Shown piece after piece: positions 44,836-53,407 of a stretch of 64,000 nucleotides of DNA; position 1 is the stretch's first letter; each line of letters opens with the position of its first letter. Under the pieces are notes generated by a model. That model was not told where the DNA came from. It ran no database searches and worked only from the letters and a program-made list of their open reading frames with translations. Source of the DNA: Microbacterium sp. RU33B (GTDB taxonomy: Bacteria > Actinomycetota > Actinomycetes > Actinomycetales > Microbacteriaceae). The translations under genes and the position numbers were made by a program. The stretch lies in assembly GCF_900155915.1 (NCBI RefSeq), contig NZ_FTPO01000001.1, positions 62,001 to 126,000 of the forward strand, given 5' to 3'.

Positions 44836-46311
44836 ATGGGAATCGGGACGGCATTCCGGCGGTTCGAGCTCGACACCCGCCCCATCCACCCCGACACGCG
44901 TCGGGCCCTGGATCGACGCTGGGCGGAGCTGCCCGAGCACGTGAAGACCCCGAACCAGCTGCTCGGTCGCTGCGCCGTGGGCTGCGAGGGCACCCACGGC
45001 GTGTTCCCGAAGTGCAACCTCACGTGCTCGCCGTGCTACCACTCCGCCGACGCGAACAAGGTGCGCATCGACGGCGACCACACCGTCGACAACGTCGCCC
45101 GCCAGATGGACTTCCTCCGCGAGGTGCGGGGGCCACGCGCCCACGCCCAGCTCATCGGCGGCGAAGTGAGTCTGCTGTCCGCCGAGGATCACGCTCAGGC
45201 GCTGCTCGCGATGCGGGCGGTGGGCCGTGAGCCGATGTCGATGACCCACGGCGACTTCGACTACGACTACCTCCTCGACCTCGTACTGGATGCCGAGGGT
45301 CGGCCGCGCTTCGAGAAGGTCTCGTTCGCCGCGCACTTCGACTCGCTCATGCGCGGCCGCCGCGGCGCCGTGCGTCCGCGCAGCGAAGCCGAGCTGAACC
45401 CGTTCCGGGAGAAGTTCGCCCAGATGTTCGTCGACCTCAAGCGCGACCACGGGGTGAACAGGTACCTCGCGCACAACATGACCGTGACGCCGTCGAACGT
45501 CGACGAGGTCGAGCAGGTCACTCGGGACGTGCTGGAGATGCCCTTCGACATGATGTCCTTCCAGCCCGCGGCGTTCATCGGCGACGATCGTCGCTGGCGC
45601 GAGGACTTCGGCGAGGTCACGATCGACGCCGTGTGGGAGCGCATCGAGAAGGGCGCGGGTCACAAGCTGCCGTGGCAGGCCACGCAGTTCGGCGACCCCC
45701 GCTGCAACCGCTCGACGGTCGGCATGCGCGTCGGTGGCACCTTCGCACCCCTCCTCGACCCGGAGGACCCGAAGGACATCGCCGCGCGCGACCGCTTCCT
45801 CGATCACTTCGGCGGCATGATCTTCGGCGACGTTCCGAAGGGCGTCCTCACCGTCAAGGTCCTCCGCGCGATCGCCGCCCACCCCGGCGACATCCCTCCG
45901 CTCATCGGCCTCGCCCGCCGGGTGCTCCGCCGCGGAGGAGGGATCCGCCGCGTGCTCCGTGCGGCGCGGAAGGGGAAGCTGTCGTTCAAGACCTTCGTCG
46001 TCCACAACTTCATGGACGCCGAGCAGGTGGCTCCCGCGTGGGACCTCATGGAGAAGGGGATCGTCGCCGACGACCCGCTCCTGAAGGAGACGCAGGAGCG
46101 ACTCGGCTCGTGCATGTACGCGATGTCGCACCCGGAGGACGGCAGGCTCGTGCCCGCGTGCGTGCAGCACTCCGTGCTCGACCCGATCGAGAACGTCGAG
46201 CTGCGCAAGCTCCTGCCGCTGCCCACGACGCGCGACGGCATCGCCCCCCAGGTCGTCGCCCGTCCGTCGGGGCTCACCGCGGTGCGCACCACCGGCCGCG
46301 CGGCTTCCTGA
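44836..46311 (+). CDS. Radical SAM protein
   Basis: A 491-aa radical SAM enzyme. The cluster motif is PKCNLTCSPCYHS (CX3CX2C). It is preceded by a further pair, GRCAVGCEGTHG, and followed near the C-terminus by GSCMYAMSHPEDGRL and ACVQHS, so an auxiliary iron-sulfur site is likely. GGEVSLLS resembles the SAM-binding GGE motif. No membrane helix is obvious, though a basic stretch RRVLRRGGGIRRVLRAARKG lies near residue 370. The substrate is unknown. GGAAGG precedes the ATG. It is a single gene. Confidence 0.88.
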   Translation: MGIGTAFRRFELDTRPIHPDTRRALDRRWAELPEHVKTPNQLLGRCAVGCEGTHGVFPKCNLTCSPCYHSADANKVRIDGDHTVDNVARQMDFLREVRGPRAHAQLIGGEVSLLSAEDHAQALLAMRAVGREPMSMTHGDFDYDYLLDLVLDAEGRPRFEKVSFAAHFDSLMRGRRGAVRPRSEAELNPFREKFAQMFVDLKRDHGVNRYLAHNMTVTPSNVDEVEQVTRDVLEMPFDMMSFQPAAFIGDDRRWREDFGEVTIDAVWERIEKGAGHKLPWQATQFGDPRCNRSTVGMRVGGTFAPLLDPEDPKDIAARDRFLDHFGGMIFGDVPKGVLTVKVLRAIAAHPGDIPPLIGLARRVLRRGGGIRRVLRAARKGKLSFKTFVVHNFMDAEQVAPAWDLMEKGIVADDPLLKETQERLGSCMYAMSHPEDGRLVPACVQHSVLDPIENVELRKLLPLPTTRDGIAPQVVARPSGLTAVRTTGRAAS

Positions 46312-46341
46312 GCGCGCCCGATCCGGCTGGTCGCCCCCGCG

Positions 46342-47400
46342 TCAGCCGGCGACGACGTGGAGGGCGGCCAGGGGGAGCTCCACCGCGACGCGATCGCCCG
46401 GGAGGCGCTGCGTCGTTCCGGCCGCCTCCGCGTGAAGCCGGATCCCGCCCGCCGCTTCGAGGATCAGGTCCGAGCGGGCACCCGCCCGCCGCACGTCGCT
46501 GACCGTCGCCTCCACCCGGACCGACTCCGACGGCAACGGAGCGGTGAGATCGGCGAGTCCGACATCCTCCTGACGGATCAGGAGCACGGCTTCGCCCTCC
46601 TCCGCCGCGCGGCGGAGGAGGGGGATCCGGCCGAGCGCGCTCACGTGCCGATCCCCGATCACACGGCCGGGGATCTCGTTGCGTCCGCCCATGAGTCGCG
46701 AGACCTGCACCGTGCGCGGCCGACGGTACGCGTCGGCGACGGTGCTCTCGTGCAGGAGCACGCCGTGGTCCATCACCGCGATGCGGTCGGCGACCCCGGC
46801 GGCCTCGTCGCGGTCGTGCGTGACGAGCACGATCGTCGGGGAGACAGCCTGCCGGATCGTCGCGAGGAGGTCGTGCATGTCTGCCCGGAGTGCGGGGTCG
46901 AGCGCGCTGAACGGCTCGTCCAGGAGGAGTACGGCCGGCTCGGCGGCGAGGGCGCGGGCGATCGCCACGCGCTGCTCCTGACCGCCGGAGAGCTCGCCCA
47001 CGCGGCGGTCGCCGTATCCGGCGAGCTGCACCATTCCGAGGAACCGCTCGGCGCGCTCGCGCGCGACCGCCTTCGAGGCGCCGGCGACACGATCGGCGAA
47101 TGCGACGTTGTCGCGCACCGTGAGGTGGGGGAACAGCAGCGACCGCTGGAACACCATGCCGACGCCGCGGCGTTCGGCGACCACCGCGCCGACGTCGACC
47201 CCGCCGATGCGGACCGTGCCCGCGTCCGGCGTCTCGAGACCGGCGATCACGCGCAGCAGCGTGCTCTTGCCCGAACCGCTGCGGCCGAGGACCGCGGTGC
47301 ATGCGCCTGCTGCGACGGTGAGCGAGAGGTCGTCGAGAGCGACGGCCTCCGCGCCCGGGAAGCGCTTGGCGAGACGGGTGAGGACGAGATCGGCGCTCAT
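46342..47400 (-). CDS. ABC transporter ATPase (YnjD-like)
   Basis: A 352-aa import ATPase. Walker A GRSGSGKST, Q-loop GMVFQRSLLFPH, signature GELSGGQEQRVAIARAL, Walker B VLLLDEPFSALD and H-loop VTHDRDEAAGVADR, then a C-terminal TOBE-like domain of about 110 residues. E. coli YnjD lacks that domain, as I recall. Last gene of the ynjBCD-type operon; its ATG overlaps the permease stop (ATGA, 47397-47400). Confidence 0.88.
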   Translation of the reverse strand: MSADLVLTRLAKRFPGAEAVALDDLSLTVAAGACTAVLGRSGSGKSTLLRVIAGLETPDAGTVRIGGVDVGAVVAERRGVGMVFQRSLLFPHLTVRDNVAFADRVAGASKAVARERAERFLGMVQLAGYGDRRVGELSGGQEQRVAIARALAAEPAVLLLDEPFSALDPALRADMHDLLATIRQAVSPTIVLVTHDRDEAAGVADRIAVMDHGVLLHESTVADAYRRPRTVQVSRLMGGRNEIPGRVIGDRHVSALGRIPLLRRAAEEGEAVLLIRQEDVGLADLTAPLPSESVRVEATVSDVRRAGARSDLILEAAGGIRLHAEAAGTTQRLPGDRVAVELPLAALHVVAG

Positions 47401-48317
47401 GCGGAGACCCTCTCCTGGGGTGACGGCCGAACGGCCGGACGCGGGGTGTCGGGGGGAAGCGGGGCGAGAGGACCTCCGACGGATGCCGCCCGGCTCCGGC
47501 GTGCTGCGGATCGGCCGCGTCCGAGCGACAGTGTGGCGATGAGGAGCACGACGGGCGGCACCACGGCGGCCAGCGACATGACGGCGACCGCGGCGTCGTT
47601 GCCGAGTCCGGCGGCTGCGCCGGCGACCACGAGCGGAAGGGTGACCAGCTCGCCACCGCCCACGATGACGGTCACGATGTAGTCGCTCCACGCCACGAGG
47701 AAGGCGAGGAAGGCCGCGCGCGCGAGCGCCGGGGCGATCATGGGCAGATGCACGCGACGCAGCATCTGCAGCCTGCTCGCGCCCAGCAGCCGCGCCTCGT
47801 CTTCGTACCCGCGGTCATAGGCGCCGTACGCCGTCCGCATCACGAAGGCCGTGTAGGGGATCGCCAGCACCACGAGCACCAGCACCACCCCGATCACCGG
47901 CGGGACGAAGGCGCGCAGCAGCAGGACGTTGACCCCGAGCACCGCGGCGAAGGGCGGGAGCGCGATCGGTGCGAGCAGGAGTGCGGAGACCGCACGGGGG
48001 AAGGGCACGGCGCCGAACGTGAGCGCCCGCGCCGCCAGCGCGCCGATCGGCGTCGCGATCGCGGCGACGGCGAGTCCGAGGGCGATCGACCGGGCGAATG
48101 CGGGCCACGCGCCGAAGCCCGATGCGTCTTCGATGCCCGTGAACCCCCACGCGGTCGGAAGCGGAGAGGGATACGACCACGCGTCGGCGAACGACCAGAG
48201 CAGGAGCGGAAGGAGCGGGAGTGCGAACCAGGTGATCAGGAGCGCGCTGACGAGGATGCGGCCCGCTCTGCCGGCCCCGCGGGAGGCCGTGAGCGCACTC
48301 TGCGCCGGGCGGCTCAT
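47397..48317 (-). CDS. ABC transporter permease, second subunit (YnjC C-half-like)
   Basis: A 306-aa permease with about six helices and the cytoplasmic-loop motif EDEARLLGASRLQMLRRVHL (EAA loop). It begins with RILVSALLITWFALPLLPLL and ends in a Pro/Ser/Arg tail. With the subunit encoded upstream it forms the channel; in E. coli both halves are fused in YnjC. It overlaps the preceding gene by 4 bp. Confidence 0.85.
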   Translation of the reverse strand: MSRPAQSALTASRGAGRAGRILVSALLITWFALPLLPLLLWSFADAWSYPSPLPTAWGFTGIEDASGFGAWPAFARSIALGLAVAAIATPIGALAARALTFGAVPFPRAVSALLLAPIALPPFAAVLGVNVLLLRAFVPPVIGVVLVLVVLAIPYTAFVMRTAYGAYDRGYEDEARLLGASRLQMLRRVHLPMIAPALARAAFLAFLVAWSDYIVTVIVGGGELVTLPLVVAGAAAGLGNDAAVAVMSLAAVVPPVVLLIATLSLGRGRSAARRSRAASVGGPLAPLPPDTPRPAVRPSPQERVSA

Positions 48318-49189
48318 CGCCACGCCGCCGTCCGCCGGAGTGCTCCGAAGGTGGTCGCGACGACCGCGAGGGCGATCGCGGAGGTGACGACCGCGACGGC
48401 TGCGGCTTCGGGGCGGGAGTCGAGCGAGACGCCCTGGAAGAGACGGACGGCCAGCACCGGAAGCGGCTCCGGGTAGGTGCGTCCGAGGAGCCAGGCCACC
48501 TCGTACGAGCCGAGGGCGTACACGAATCCGATCGCGCCCGCGATGATGATCGACGGCAGCGTGAGCGGCAGCAGCACGTGGCGGAAGCGCTGCCACCGGC
48601 CGGCGCCGAGGAGCGCCGCGCTCTCGTCGTACGCCGCGACCCGCGTGGCCAGCGTGCCCGTGACGACGAGGGCGACGAAGGCGGACTCCTTCCAGGCGAA
48701 CTCCGCGACCACCGCGGTCCACCATGGCCCGCCCACGAACGCGGGCCATGCGTCCGGCGCGATGCCGAGCAGCCGCGGGAGCACCCCGGCGTCGGCCAGG
48801 AGGAGTCCCACGGTGGCCGCCCCGATCAGATGCGGAATGGTCACGGTCACGGCGCCGAGCCCCGCCACGATGCGGCCGCCGAGCCTCCCCGAGACGATCA
48901 CGATCGCCGCGGCCGTGCCGACGGCGACCGCGATCACGGTCGAGGCGGTCGCGATGCCGAGCGACACGCCCACCGCCGCGGCGAGATCGTCGGGGTGCGC
49001 GGTGAAGGCATCGAACCCCGGGCGGGCCGGCCCGGCGATCGGCAGCAGTCCGAGAGCCTGCACCACCGTGGCGCCGAGGCCGCCGACGACGACGATCGCG
49101 GTCACGACGACCGCGGGCAGGACCAGCAGCGCCCCCCGCCGACGCTCCGCGCGCGTGCCGGCGCGGGGTGCGACGGGGGCGAAGCTCAT
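48314..49189 (-). CDS. ABC transporter permease, first subunit (YnjC N-half-like)
   Basis: A 291-aa permease. Helices are seen in ALLVLPAVVVTAIVVVGGLG, VSLGIATASTVIAVAVGTAA, TVTIPHLIGAATVGLLLADA, WTAVVAEFAWKESAFVALVV, and the EAA loop is YDESAALLGAGRWQRFRHVL. ATGA overlaps with the genes on both sides show a tight operon with the YnjB-type binding protein. Confidence 0.85.
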   Translation of the reverse strand: MSFAPVAPRAGTRAERRRGALLVLPAVVVTAIVVVGGLGATVVQALGLLPIAGPARPGFDAFTAHPDDLAAAVGVSLGIATASTVIAVAVGTAAAIVIVSGRLGGRIVAGLGAVTVTIPHLIGAATVGLLLADAGVLPRLLGIAPDAWPAFVGGPWWTAVVAEFAWKESAFVALVVTGTLATRVAAYDESAALLGAGRWQRFRHVLLPLTLPSIIIAGAIGFVYALGSYEVAWLLGRTYPEPLPVLAVRLFQGVSLDSRPEAAAVAVVTSAIALAVVATTFGALRRTAAWR

Positions 49190-50430
49190 CGGCTCAGCAC
49201 GTTCGTGCGCCAGCCCTCGTCGAGAGCGGGCACCCACGCGGCCGAGAGCTCGCCGTGCGCGTTCCGAGACAGCACTTCGTATCCGGGGACGACGGGCGAC
49301 TGCGGCAGCTCGTCGAAGAGCGCCCGGTCCTCGGCATCCAGTCCCTCGATGTCCAGGACCGTGAACTGGCCCCACACGTCGGGCTGCGCCTTCGCCACCT
49401 GCTGCGGGACCGACAGCGCCACGTTCGCGACGACCATCGCGCCCGCGGTCGCGTCGGAGTTGATCGGAAGGCCGAGGAAGCTGGCGTTTCCGACCGTGCC
49501 GTCCTCGAGCGGGAGGACGGTGGTGCCGGGCGGGTACGTGCCGTCGGCCACCAGGTCGGTGAGGGTCGCCGGACCGTAGGTCATCGTCATGTCGATCTGG
49601 CGGTCGGCGAAGAGCTGGCCGAGCTCGGCCTCGTTCGCCGGGTACGTGTCGCCCCCGCGCCACAGGCTCGGCGCGAGCTCGGCGAGGCGGTCGTAGAGCG
49701 CCGGGGCCAGTTCGTCGAAGGATTCCTCGGAGAACTCCGCCGGCACCTCGTCGGCGCCGCCCGAAACGCTCGCGAGCACTTCGCGGAGGAAGACCGAGCC
49801 GGTGAAGTCCGGCGGCGCGGGGTAGGTGAACCGGCCCGGGTGGGCCTCCGCCCACTCGAGCACCTCCGCCATCGTCGTCGGCGGGTCGGTCACGGCGTCC
49901 GCGTTGTAGGCGAGCGTGAACTGCGCCTTGTGCCAGGGTGCCTCGCATCCGTCCACCGGGGTGCCGAAGTCGGACTGCAGGAGCGGGTCGCCGGGGTCGG
50001 TGTTGGCCATCGAGGGCAGGAGGTCGGTCCACCCGCAGAGCCACGCGTCGGCCTCGCGGCCGGTGCGGAAGTTGTCGCCGTTGACCCAGATGAGGTCGAC
50101 CGTGCCGTCGGCGCGGCCCGCCTGCAGCTCGGTGAAGACGCGGTTCAGGGCGTCACGCGTGTCGGTCACGGGGACGCGCTCGAGCGTCACACCGTACTCC
50201 GCGACGGCCGGGGCAAGGATGTCGTCGACGTAGGCGTTGCCCTGGTCGTCGCCCCCGTACATCCAGAGCTGGACGGTCTGCCCTTCGGCGTCGGCCAGGA
50301 CCTGGTCCCAGTCGTCGTACGACGCCGAAGCGGAGCCCGCCGGCGCGGCACAGCCGGCGAGGGCGATCATCGGCACGGCGAGGACGACGGCGGCGGCGGT
50401 GCGGATGGTGCGGGGACGGGCGCTTCTCAC
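49186..50430 (-). CDS. YnjB-like substrate-binding lipoprotein
   Basis: A 414-aa binding protein with a lipoprotein signal (AAAVVLAVPMIALAGC, cysteine at about residue 27). Conserved blocks GQTVQLWMYGGDDQGNAYVD and GTVDLIWVNGDNFRTGREAD, and WHKAQFTLAYNADA further on, match the YnjB family. In E. coli, YnjBCD is a predicted thiamine-like importer, but the substrate is not established. The GTG at 50430 has GAGGAG upstream. First gene of a four-gene importer operon. Confidence 0.87.
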   Translation of the reverse strand: MRSARPRTIRTAAAVVLAVPMIALAGCAAPAGSASASYDDWDQVLADAEGQTVQLWMYGGDDQGNAYVDDILAPAVAEYGVTLERVPVTDTRDALNRVFTELQAGRADGTVDLIWVNGDNFRTGREADAWLCGWTDLLPSMANTDPGDPLLQSDFGTPVDGCEAPWHKAQFTLAYNADAVTDPPTTMAEVLEWAEAHPGRFTYPAPPDFTGSVFLREVLASVSGGADEVPAEFSEESFDELAPALYDRLAELAPSLWRGGDTYPANEAELGQLFADRQIDMTMTYGPATLTDLVADGTYPPGTTVLPLEDGTVGNASFLGLPINSDATAGAMVVANVALSVPQQVAKAQPDVWGQFTVLDIEGLDAEDRALFDELPQSPVVPGYEVLSRNAHGELSAAWVPALDEGWRTNVLSR

Positions 50431-50475
50431 GGCGGACTCCTCGGGGACGAGCGGGCCGGAAGGCACACGCTGGAC

Positions 50476-50481
50476 TAGGGT
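50476..50481 (+). promoter_or_regulatory. -10 box of the VTT-protein promoter
   Basis: TAGGGT would start transcription near 50488, leaving a leader of about 16 bases with a GGAAAGG ribosome site before the GTG at 50504. Confidence 0.4.
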
Positions 50482-50503
50482 ATGGGAGATCGGAAAGGAC
50501 GCT

Positions 50504-51211
50504 GTGCAGGCTGATGACCCGGGTTCGCGGCCCGTCCGATCCACGCGCTGGGCGGTCGCCCGCCTGTTGCTTCTCCTTCTGTTCGTCGCCCTCGCCGCAA
50601 CGGTTGGGTTCCTCTTGGCGCCCACGGATGTCGAGGTGATCCGGGCGGCCGCGGCCGAGTGGGGCTGGGCGGGCGCGCTCGTGTTCCTCGTCGGCTACGC
50701 CGCGCTCACCCTGACGCCGGTGCCGAAGAATCTGCTGGGCATCGCTGCGGGCGTGGTGTGGGGATTCTGGGTGGCGCTCGTGCTCGTTTACGTCGGCGCC
50801 CTCCTCGGCGCGGCGGCCTCCTTCGTCATCGGGCGCGCGCTCGGCAGGGAGGCCGTGGAGCGCCTGACCGGCGCCCGCGTGGCCCGTCTGGACGAGGTGC
50901 TCGCCCGACGGGGATTCCTCGCCGTGCTCGGTGCCCGGCTCATCCCCGTCATCCCCTTCACCCTGATCAACTACGGCGCGGGGCTGACGGCCGTCCGTCG
51001 CCGCGACTATGCGCTCGGCACGGCGATCGGGATCCTTCCCGGCTCCGCCGCGTACGTCGCGCTGGGCGCCTACGGCTTCGAGCTCGGACCGCCGTTCTGG
51101 ATCGCCCTCGCGGCCATCGGCGTGCTGTCCATCGCGGGGATCGTCGTCGGCGCCGTCGTGCGGTCGCGACGACAGGGTGCTGCCCCCGAGACGGGGGCGA
51201 CGGATGCTTGA
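50504..51211 (+). CDS. VTT-domain (TVP38/TMEM64) membrane protein
   Basis: A 235-aa membrane protein of the VTT (SNARE-associated/DedA-like) superfamily with about five helices. The re-entrant motif is LTPVPKNLLGIAAGVVWGFW, and the second conserved part is LGARLIPVIPFTLINYGAGL (family pattern R-x-x-P-x-x-P...N). Relatives act on membrane lipids, with proposed scramblase or lipid-carrier roles. In E. coli the homologues YdjX/YdjZ are encoded next to ynjABCDEF. Its stop overlaps the next gene by 8 bp. The GTG was chosen for its ribosome binding site. Confidence 0.87.
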   Translation: MQADDPGSRPVRSTRWAVARLLLLLLFVALAATVGFLLAPTDVEVIRAAAAEWGWAGALVFLVGYAALTLTPVPKNLLGIAAGVVWGFWVALVLVYVGALLGAAASFVIGRALGREAVERLTGARVARLDEVLARRGFLAVLGARLIPVIPFTLINYGAGLTAVRRRDYALGTAIGILPGSAAYVALGAYGFELGPPFWIALAAIGVLSIAGIVVGAVVRSRRQGAAPETGATDA

Positions 51212-51842
51212 CCGATCGCTGCGCGGACTGCTGTCGCGCCCCCTCGAGGCGATGGCGGCCGCCGTGGACCGCCCCGGCATCACCCCGGACGGCTTGACGA
51301 TCACCGGGCTCGTGCTCGGCCTCGGATCGGCTGCCGCTGCCGGATTCCAGCTGTGGTGGGTCGCCCTCGCGCTCTGGCTCGTCTCACGGGTCGCCGACGG
51401 ACTCGACGGAACACTCGCCCGCCGCCGGCGTCGACGGGCGAGCACGGATGCGGCATCCGCACCGTCGCATGCCGGTGGCTTCCTCGACATCACCGCCGAC
51501 TTCGTCGTCTACGGCGCCACGGTCGTGGGCGTCGCGTTCGGGGCGACGGCGGGCTACGGCGCGCCCTGGTGGCCGTTCCTCCTCGTGCTCCTGGCGTACT
51601 ACGTCAACGGGACGGCGTTCCTCGCGTTCTCCTCGATCGCCGAGCGCACCGGACGCACGATCGACGACGGCCGCTCCCTGTCGTTCCTCGGCCGCATCGC
51701 CGAGGGCACCGAGACGATCGCCGTGCACGCGCTCTGGCTCATCCTGCCGTTCTGGGCATGGCAGATCGCCCTGGTGTGGGCGGTGTTCGTCGCCGTGAGC
51801 GCGGTGCAGCGGATCGTCGCGGGCTACCGAGCGCTGCGCTGA
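51204..51842 (+). CDS. CDP-alcohol phosphatidyltransferase (YnjF-like)
   Basis: A 212-aa integral membrane enzyme of the CDP-alcohol phosphatidyltransferase family, which joins an alcohol to the phosphatidyl group of CDP-diacylglycerol. The catalytic motif is visible but stretched: DGLDGTLAR, then 17 residues rich in Arg/Ser/Ala, then GGFLDITAD; the usual gap is about 8. This gives D..DGxxAR...GxxxDxxxD with all metal ligands kept. Helices lie around ITGLVLGLGSAAAAGFQLWW and WWPFLLVLLAYYVNGTAFLA. It resembles E. coli YnjF. Translation is coupled to the VTT gene. Confidence 0.87.
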   Translation: MLDRSLRGLLSRPLEAMAAAVDRPGITPDGLTITGLVLGLGSAAAAGFQLWWVALALWLVSRVADGLDGTLARRRRRRASTDAASAPSHAGGFLDITADFVVYGATVVGVAFGATAGYGAPWWPFLLVLLAYYVNGTAFLAFSSIAERTGRTIDDGRSLSFLGRIAEGTETIAVHALWLILPFWAWQIALVWAVFVAVSAVQRIVAGYRALR

Positions 51843-51866
51843 ACCGGGTCGCCGGTCGCCCGGGGG

Positions 51867-53369
51867 TCAGTCGCTCCGGCTGCGACGCCGACGGTGGAGG
51901 CCCGCGAGCACCCGGATGCCCCGCGCGACGATCCCGGATCGCAGACCGCGCTGGGCCTCGCCCACGACGGCGTTCCAGCCGGCATCGGAATAGGTCGGGT
52001 AGGCGTGGGTCGTGGTCGCCAGCCGGGTCGCGGTGAGCCCGGCGCGCATCGCCGTCGTGTACTCGGCGAGGGACTCCCCGGCGCGCGGGCCCACGATGCT
52101 GGCACCGCGGATGCGCCCACGCCGGTCGACGACGATCGCCGTCCGCCCGCTCGTCTCGCCCTCCGCGATCGCCCTGTCCACCTCCGCGTGCTCCTGGACG
52201 AGCACGCGGAAGCCCCGGGCGCGGGCGTCGTCGGGGGAGACCCCCACCGCGCCGACCTCGGGAGAGGTGAACGTCACCCGCGGCACGACCTCCAGATCGG
52301 CCGTGCGCGACAGGCCGAGGACCGCGTTGGTCGCCGCGGTGCTGCCGAACACGCCGGCGGTGTGGGTGAAGCGGGGGAGCGGCGTCACATCGCCGGCCGC
52401 ACGGATCCGGGGGTGGGATGTGCGAAGCGCCGCGTCGACCGCGATCGCTCCGGCCTCGTCGAGCTCGACCCCCGCCGCGTCGAGTCCGAGCCCGGCGGTC
52501 ACCGCCCGCCGGCCCAGCGCCGCCAGCATCCGATCGAACGGCACCTCCTCGCCCGTGCTCAGACGCGCCGTCCCCCTCGGCGAGGGGTCGCCACCGTCGG
52601 CGCCGCGCAGCTGAGTCACGGTCGCCTGCAGACGGACCTCGACGCCGTCGGCGCGCAGGGCGTCGAGGACGAGTGCGCTCGCGGCGGCATCCTCCCGGGG
52701 GAGGAGGCGCGGACCGCGGTGCACGAGCGTGACGGTGCTCCCCAGACGCGCCATCGCCTGTGCGAGCTCGCACCCGATCGCCCCGCCGCCGACGACGAGG
52801 AGACGGGCCGGGAGCTCTTCCAGCTCCCAGAAGGTCTCGTTCGTGAGGACCTCGACCGTCTCCACCCCCGCCACCTGCGGGAGGACCGGCGAGCTCCCGG
52901 TGGCGATCAGCGCGTCGCGGAATCGGATGCGTTGCCCATCGACGACGACCGCGCCGTCGCCGTCGAAGCGCGCGCGACCGCGCAGCGTGTGCACGCCCGC
53001 GGTCGCGAGGGCCTCGGGGGAGTCCACGGGCTGGATGGCGGCGATCGCCTCGCGCACGTGCGCCATGACGCGGGGGAAGTCGACCCGGATGCCGTCGACG
53101 TCGACCCCGTAGCGCGCCGCGGTCCGGGCGGCATGGGCCGCATGCGCGGCCGCGATCAGGGATTTGGAGGGAACGCATCCGGTGTGCAGGCACTCGCCGC
53201 CGAAGAGCCCCGCCTCGATCAGGAGCACGCGGGCGCCGAGCACCGCGGCGCTCTTGGCCGCCACGAGCCCTGCGCTTCCGGCACCGATGACCACGAGGTC
53301 CCACGGGCCGACGGCGGCCGCCCCGGCGGCGTCGAGCGGACGGGCGGATCGGCGTGACGAATCGCTCAT
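51867..53369 (-). CDS. FAD-dependent disulfide oxidoreductase (mercuric-reductase-like)
   Basis: A 500-aa flavoprotein of the class I pyridine nucleotide-disulfide oxidoreductase type. FAD site VVIGAGSAGLVAAKSAA, redox-active disulfide GGECLHTGCVPSKS, NAD(P)H site LLVVGGGAIGCELAQAMARL, second FAD site IRAAGDVTPLPRFTHTA and the dimerisation domain ending HAYPTYSDAGWNAV. The C-terminal HAYPTYSD differs from the HPHPTLSE of lipoamide dehydrogenase. Proteins of this subgroup are known next to, or fused with, TVP38-type membrane proteins, as here. Convergent with the CDP-alcohol gene (24-bp gap). Confidence 0.88.
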   Translation of the reverse strand: MSDSSRRSARPLDAAGAAAVGPWDLVVIGAGSAGLVAAKSAAVLGARVLLIEAGLFGGECLHTGCVPSKSLIAAAHAAHAARTAARYGVDVDGIRVDFPRVMAHVREAIAAIQPVDSPEALATAGVHTLRGRARFDGDGAVVVDGQRIRFRDALIATGSSPVLPQVAGVETVEVLTNETFWELEELPARLLVVGGGAIGCELAQAMARLGSTVTLVHRGPRLLPREDAAASALVLDALRADGVEVRLQATVTQLRGADGGDPSPRGTARLSTGEEVPFDRMLAALGRRAVTAGLGLDAAGVELDEAGAIAVDAALRTSHPRIRAAGDVTPLPRFTHTAGVFGSTAATNAVLGLSRTADLEVVPRVTFTSPEVGAVGVSPDDARARGFRVLVQEHAEVDRAIAEGETSGRTAIVVDRRGRIRGASIVGPRAGESLAEYTTAMRAGLTATRLATTTHAYPTYSDAGWNAVVGEAQRGLRSGIVARGIRVLAGLHRRRRSRSD

Positions 53370-53375
53370 CCCCGA

Positions 53376-53381
53376 AGCCTA
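53376..53381 (-). promoter_or_regulatory. -10 box, leaderless promoter of the oxidoreductase
   Basis: TAGGCT (minus strand) lies 6 bases before the ATG at 53369. It overlaps the opposing -10 box at 53380-53385 by two bases. Confidence 0.5.
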
Positions 53382-53385
53382 GAGT
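53380..53385 (+). promoter_or_regulatory. -10 box of the methyltransferase promoter
   Basis: TAGAGT, giving a leader of about 16 bases with CGGGAGG before the ATG at 53408. It physically overlaps the opposing promoter's -10 box. Confidence 0.4.
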
Positions 53386-53407
53386 GGACCAGACCCCGGG
53401 AGGCCCG

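Noticed and set aside
44444..44854. A 136-codon frame on the minus strand with many cysteines
   Set aside because: It runs through the hairpins and repeats of the intergenic region, lacks a ribosome site, and has no conserved-looking segment.
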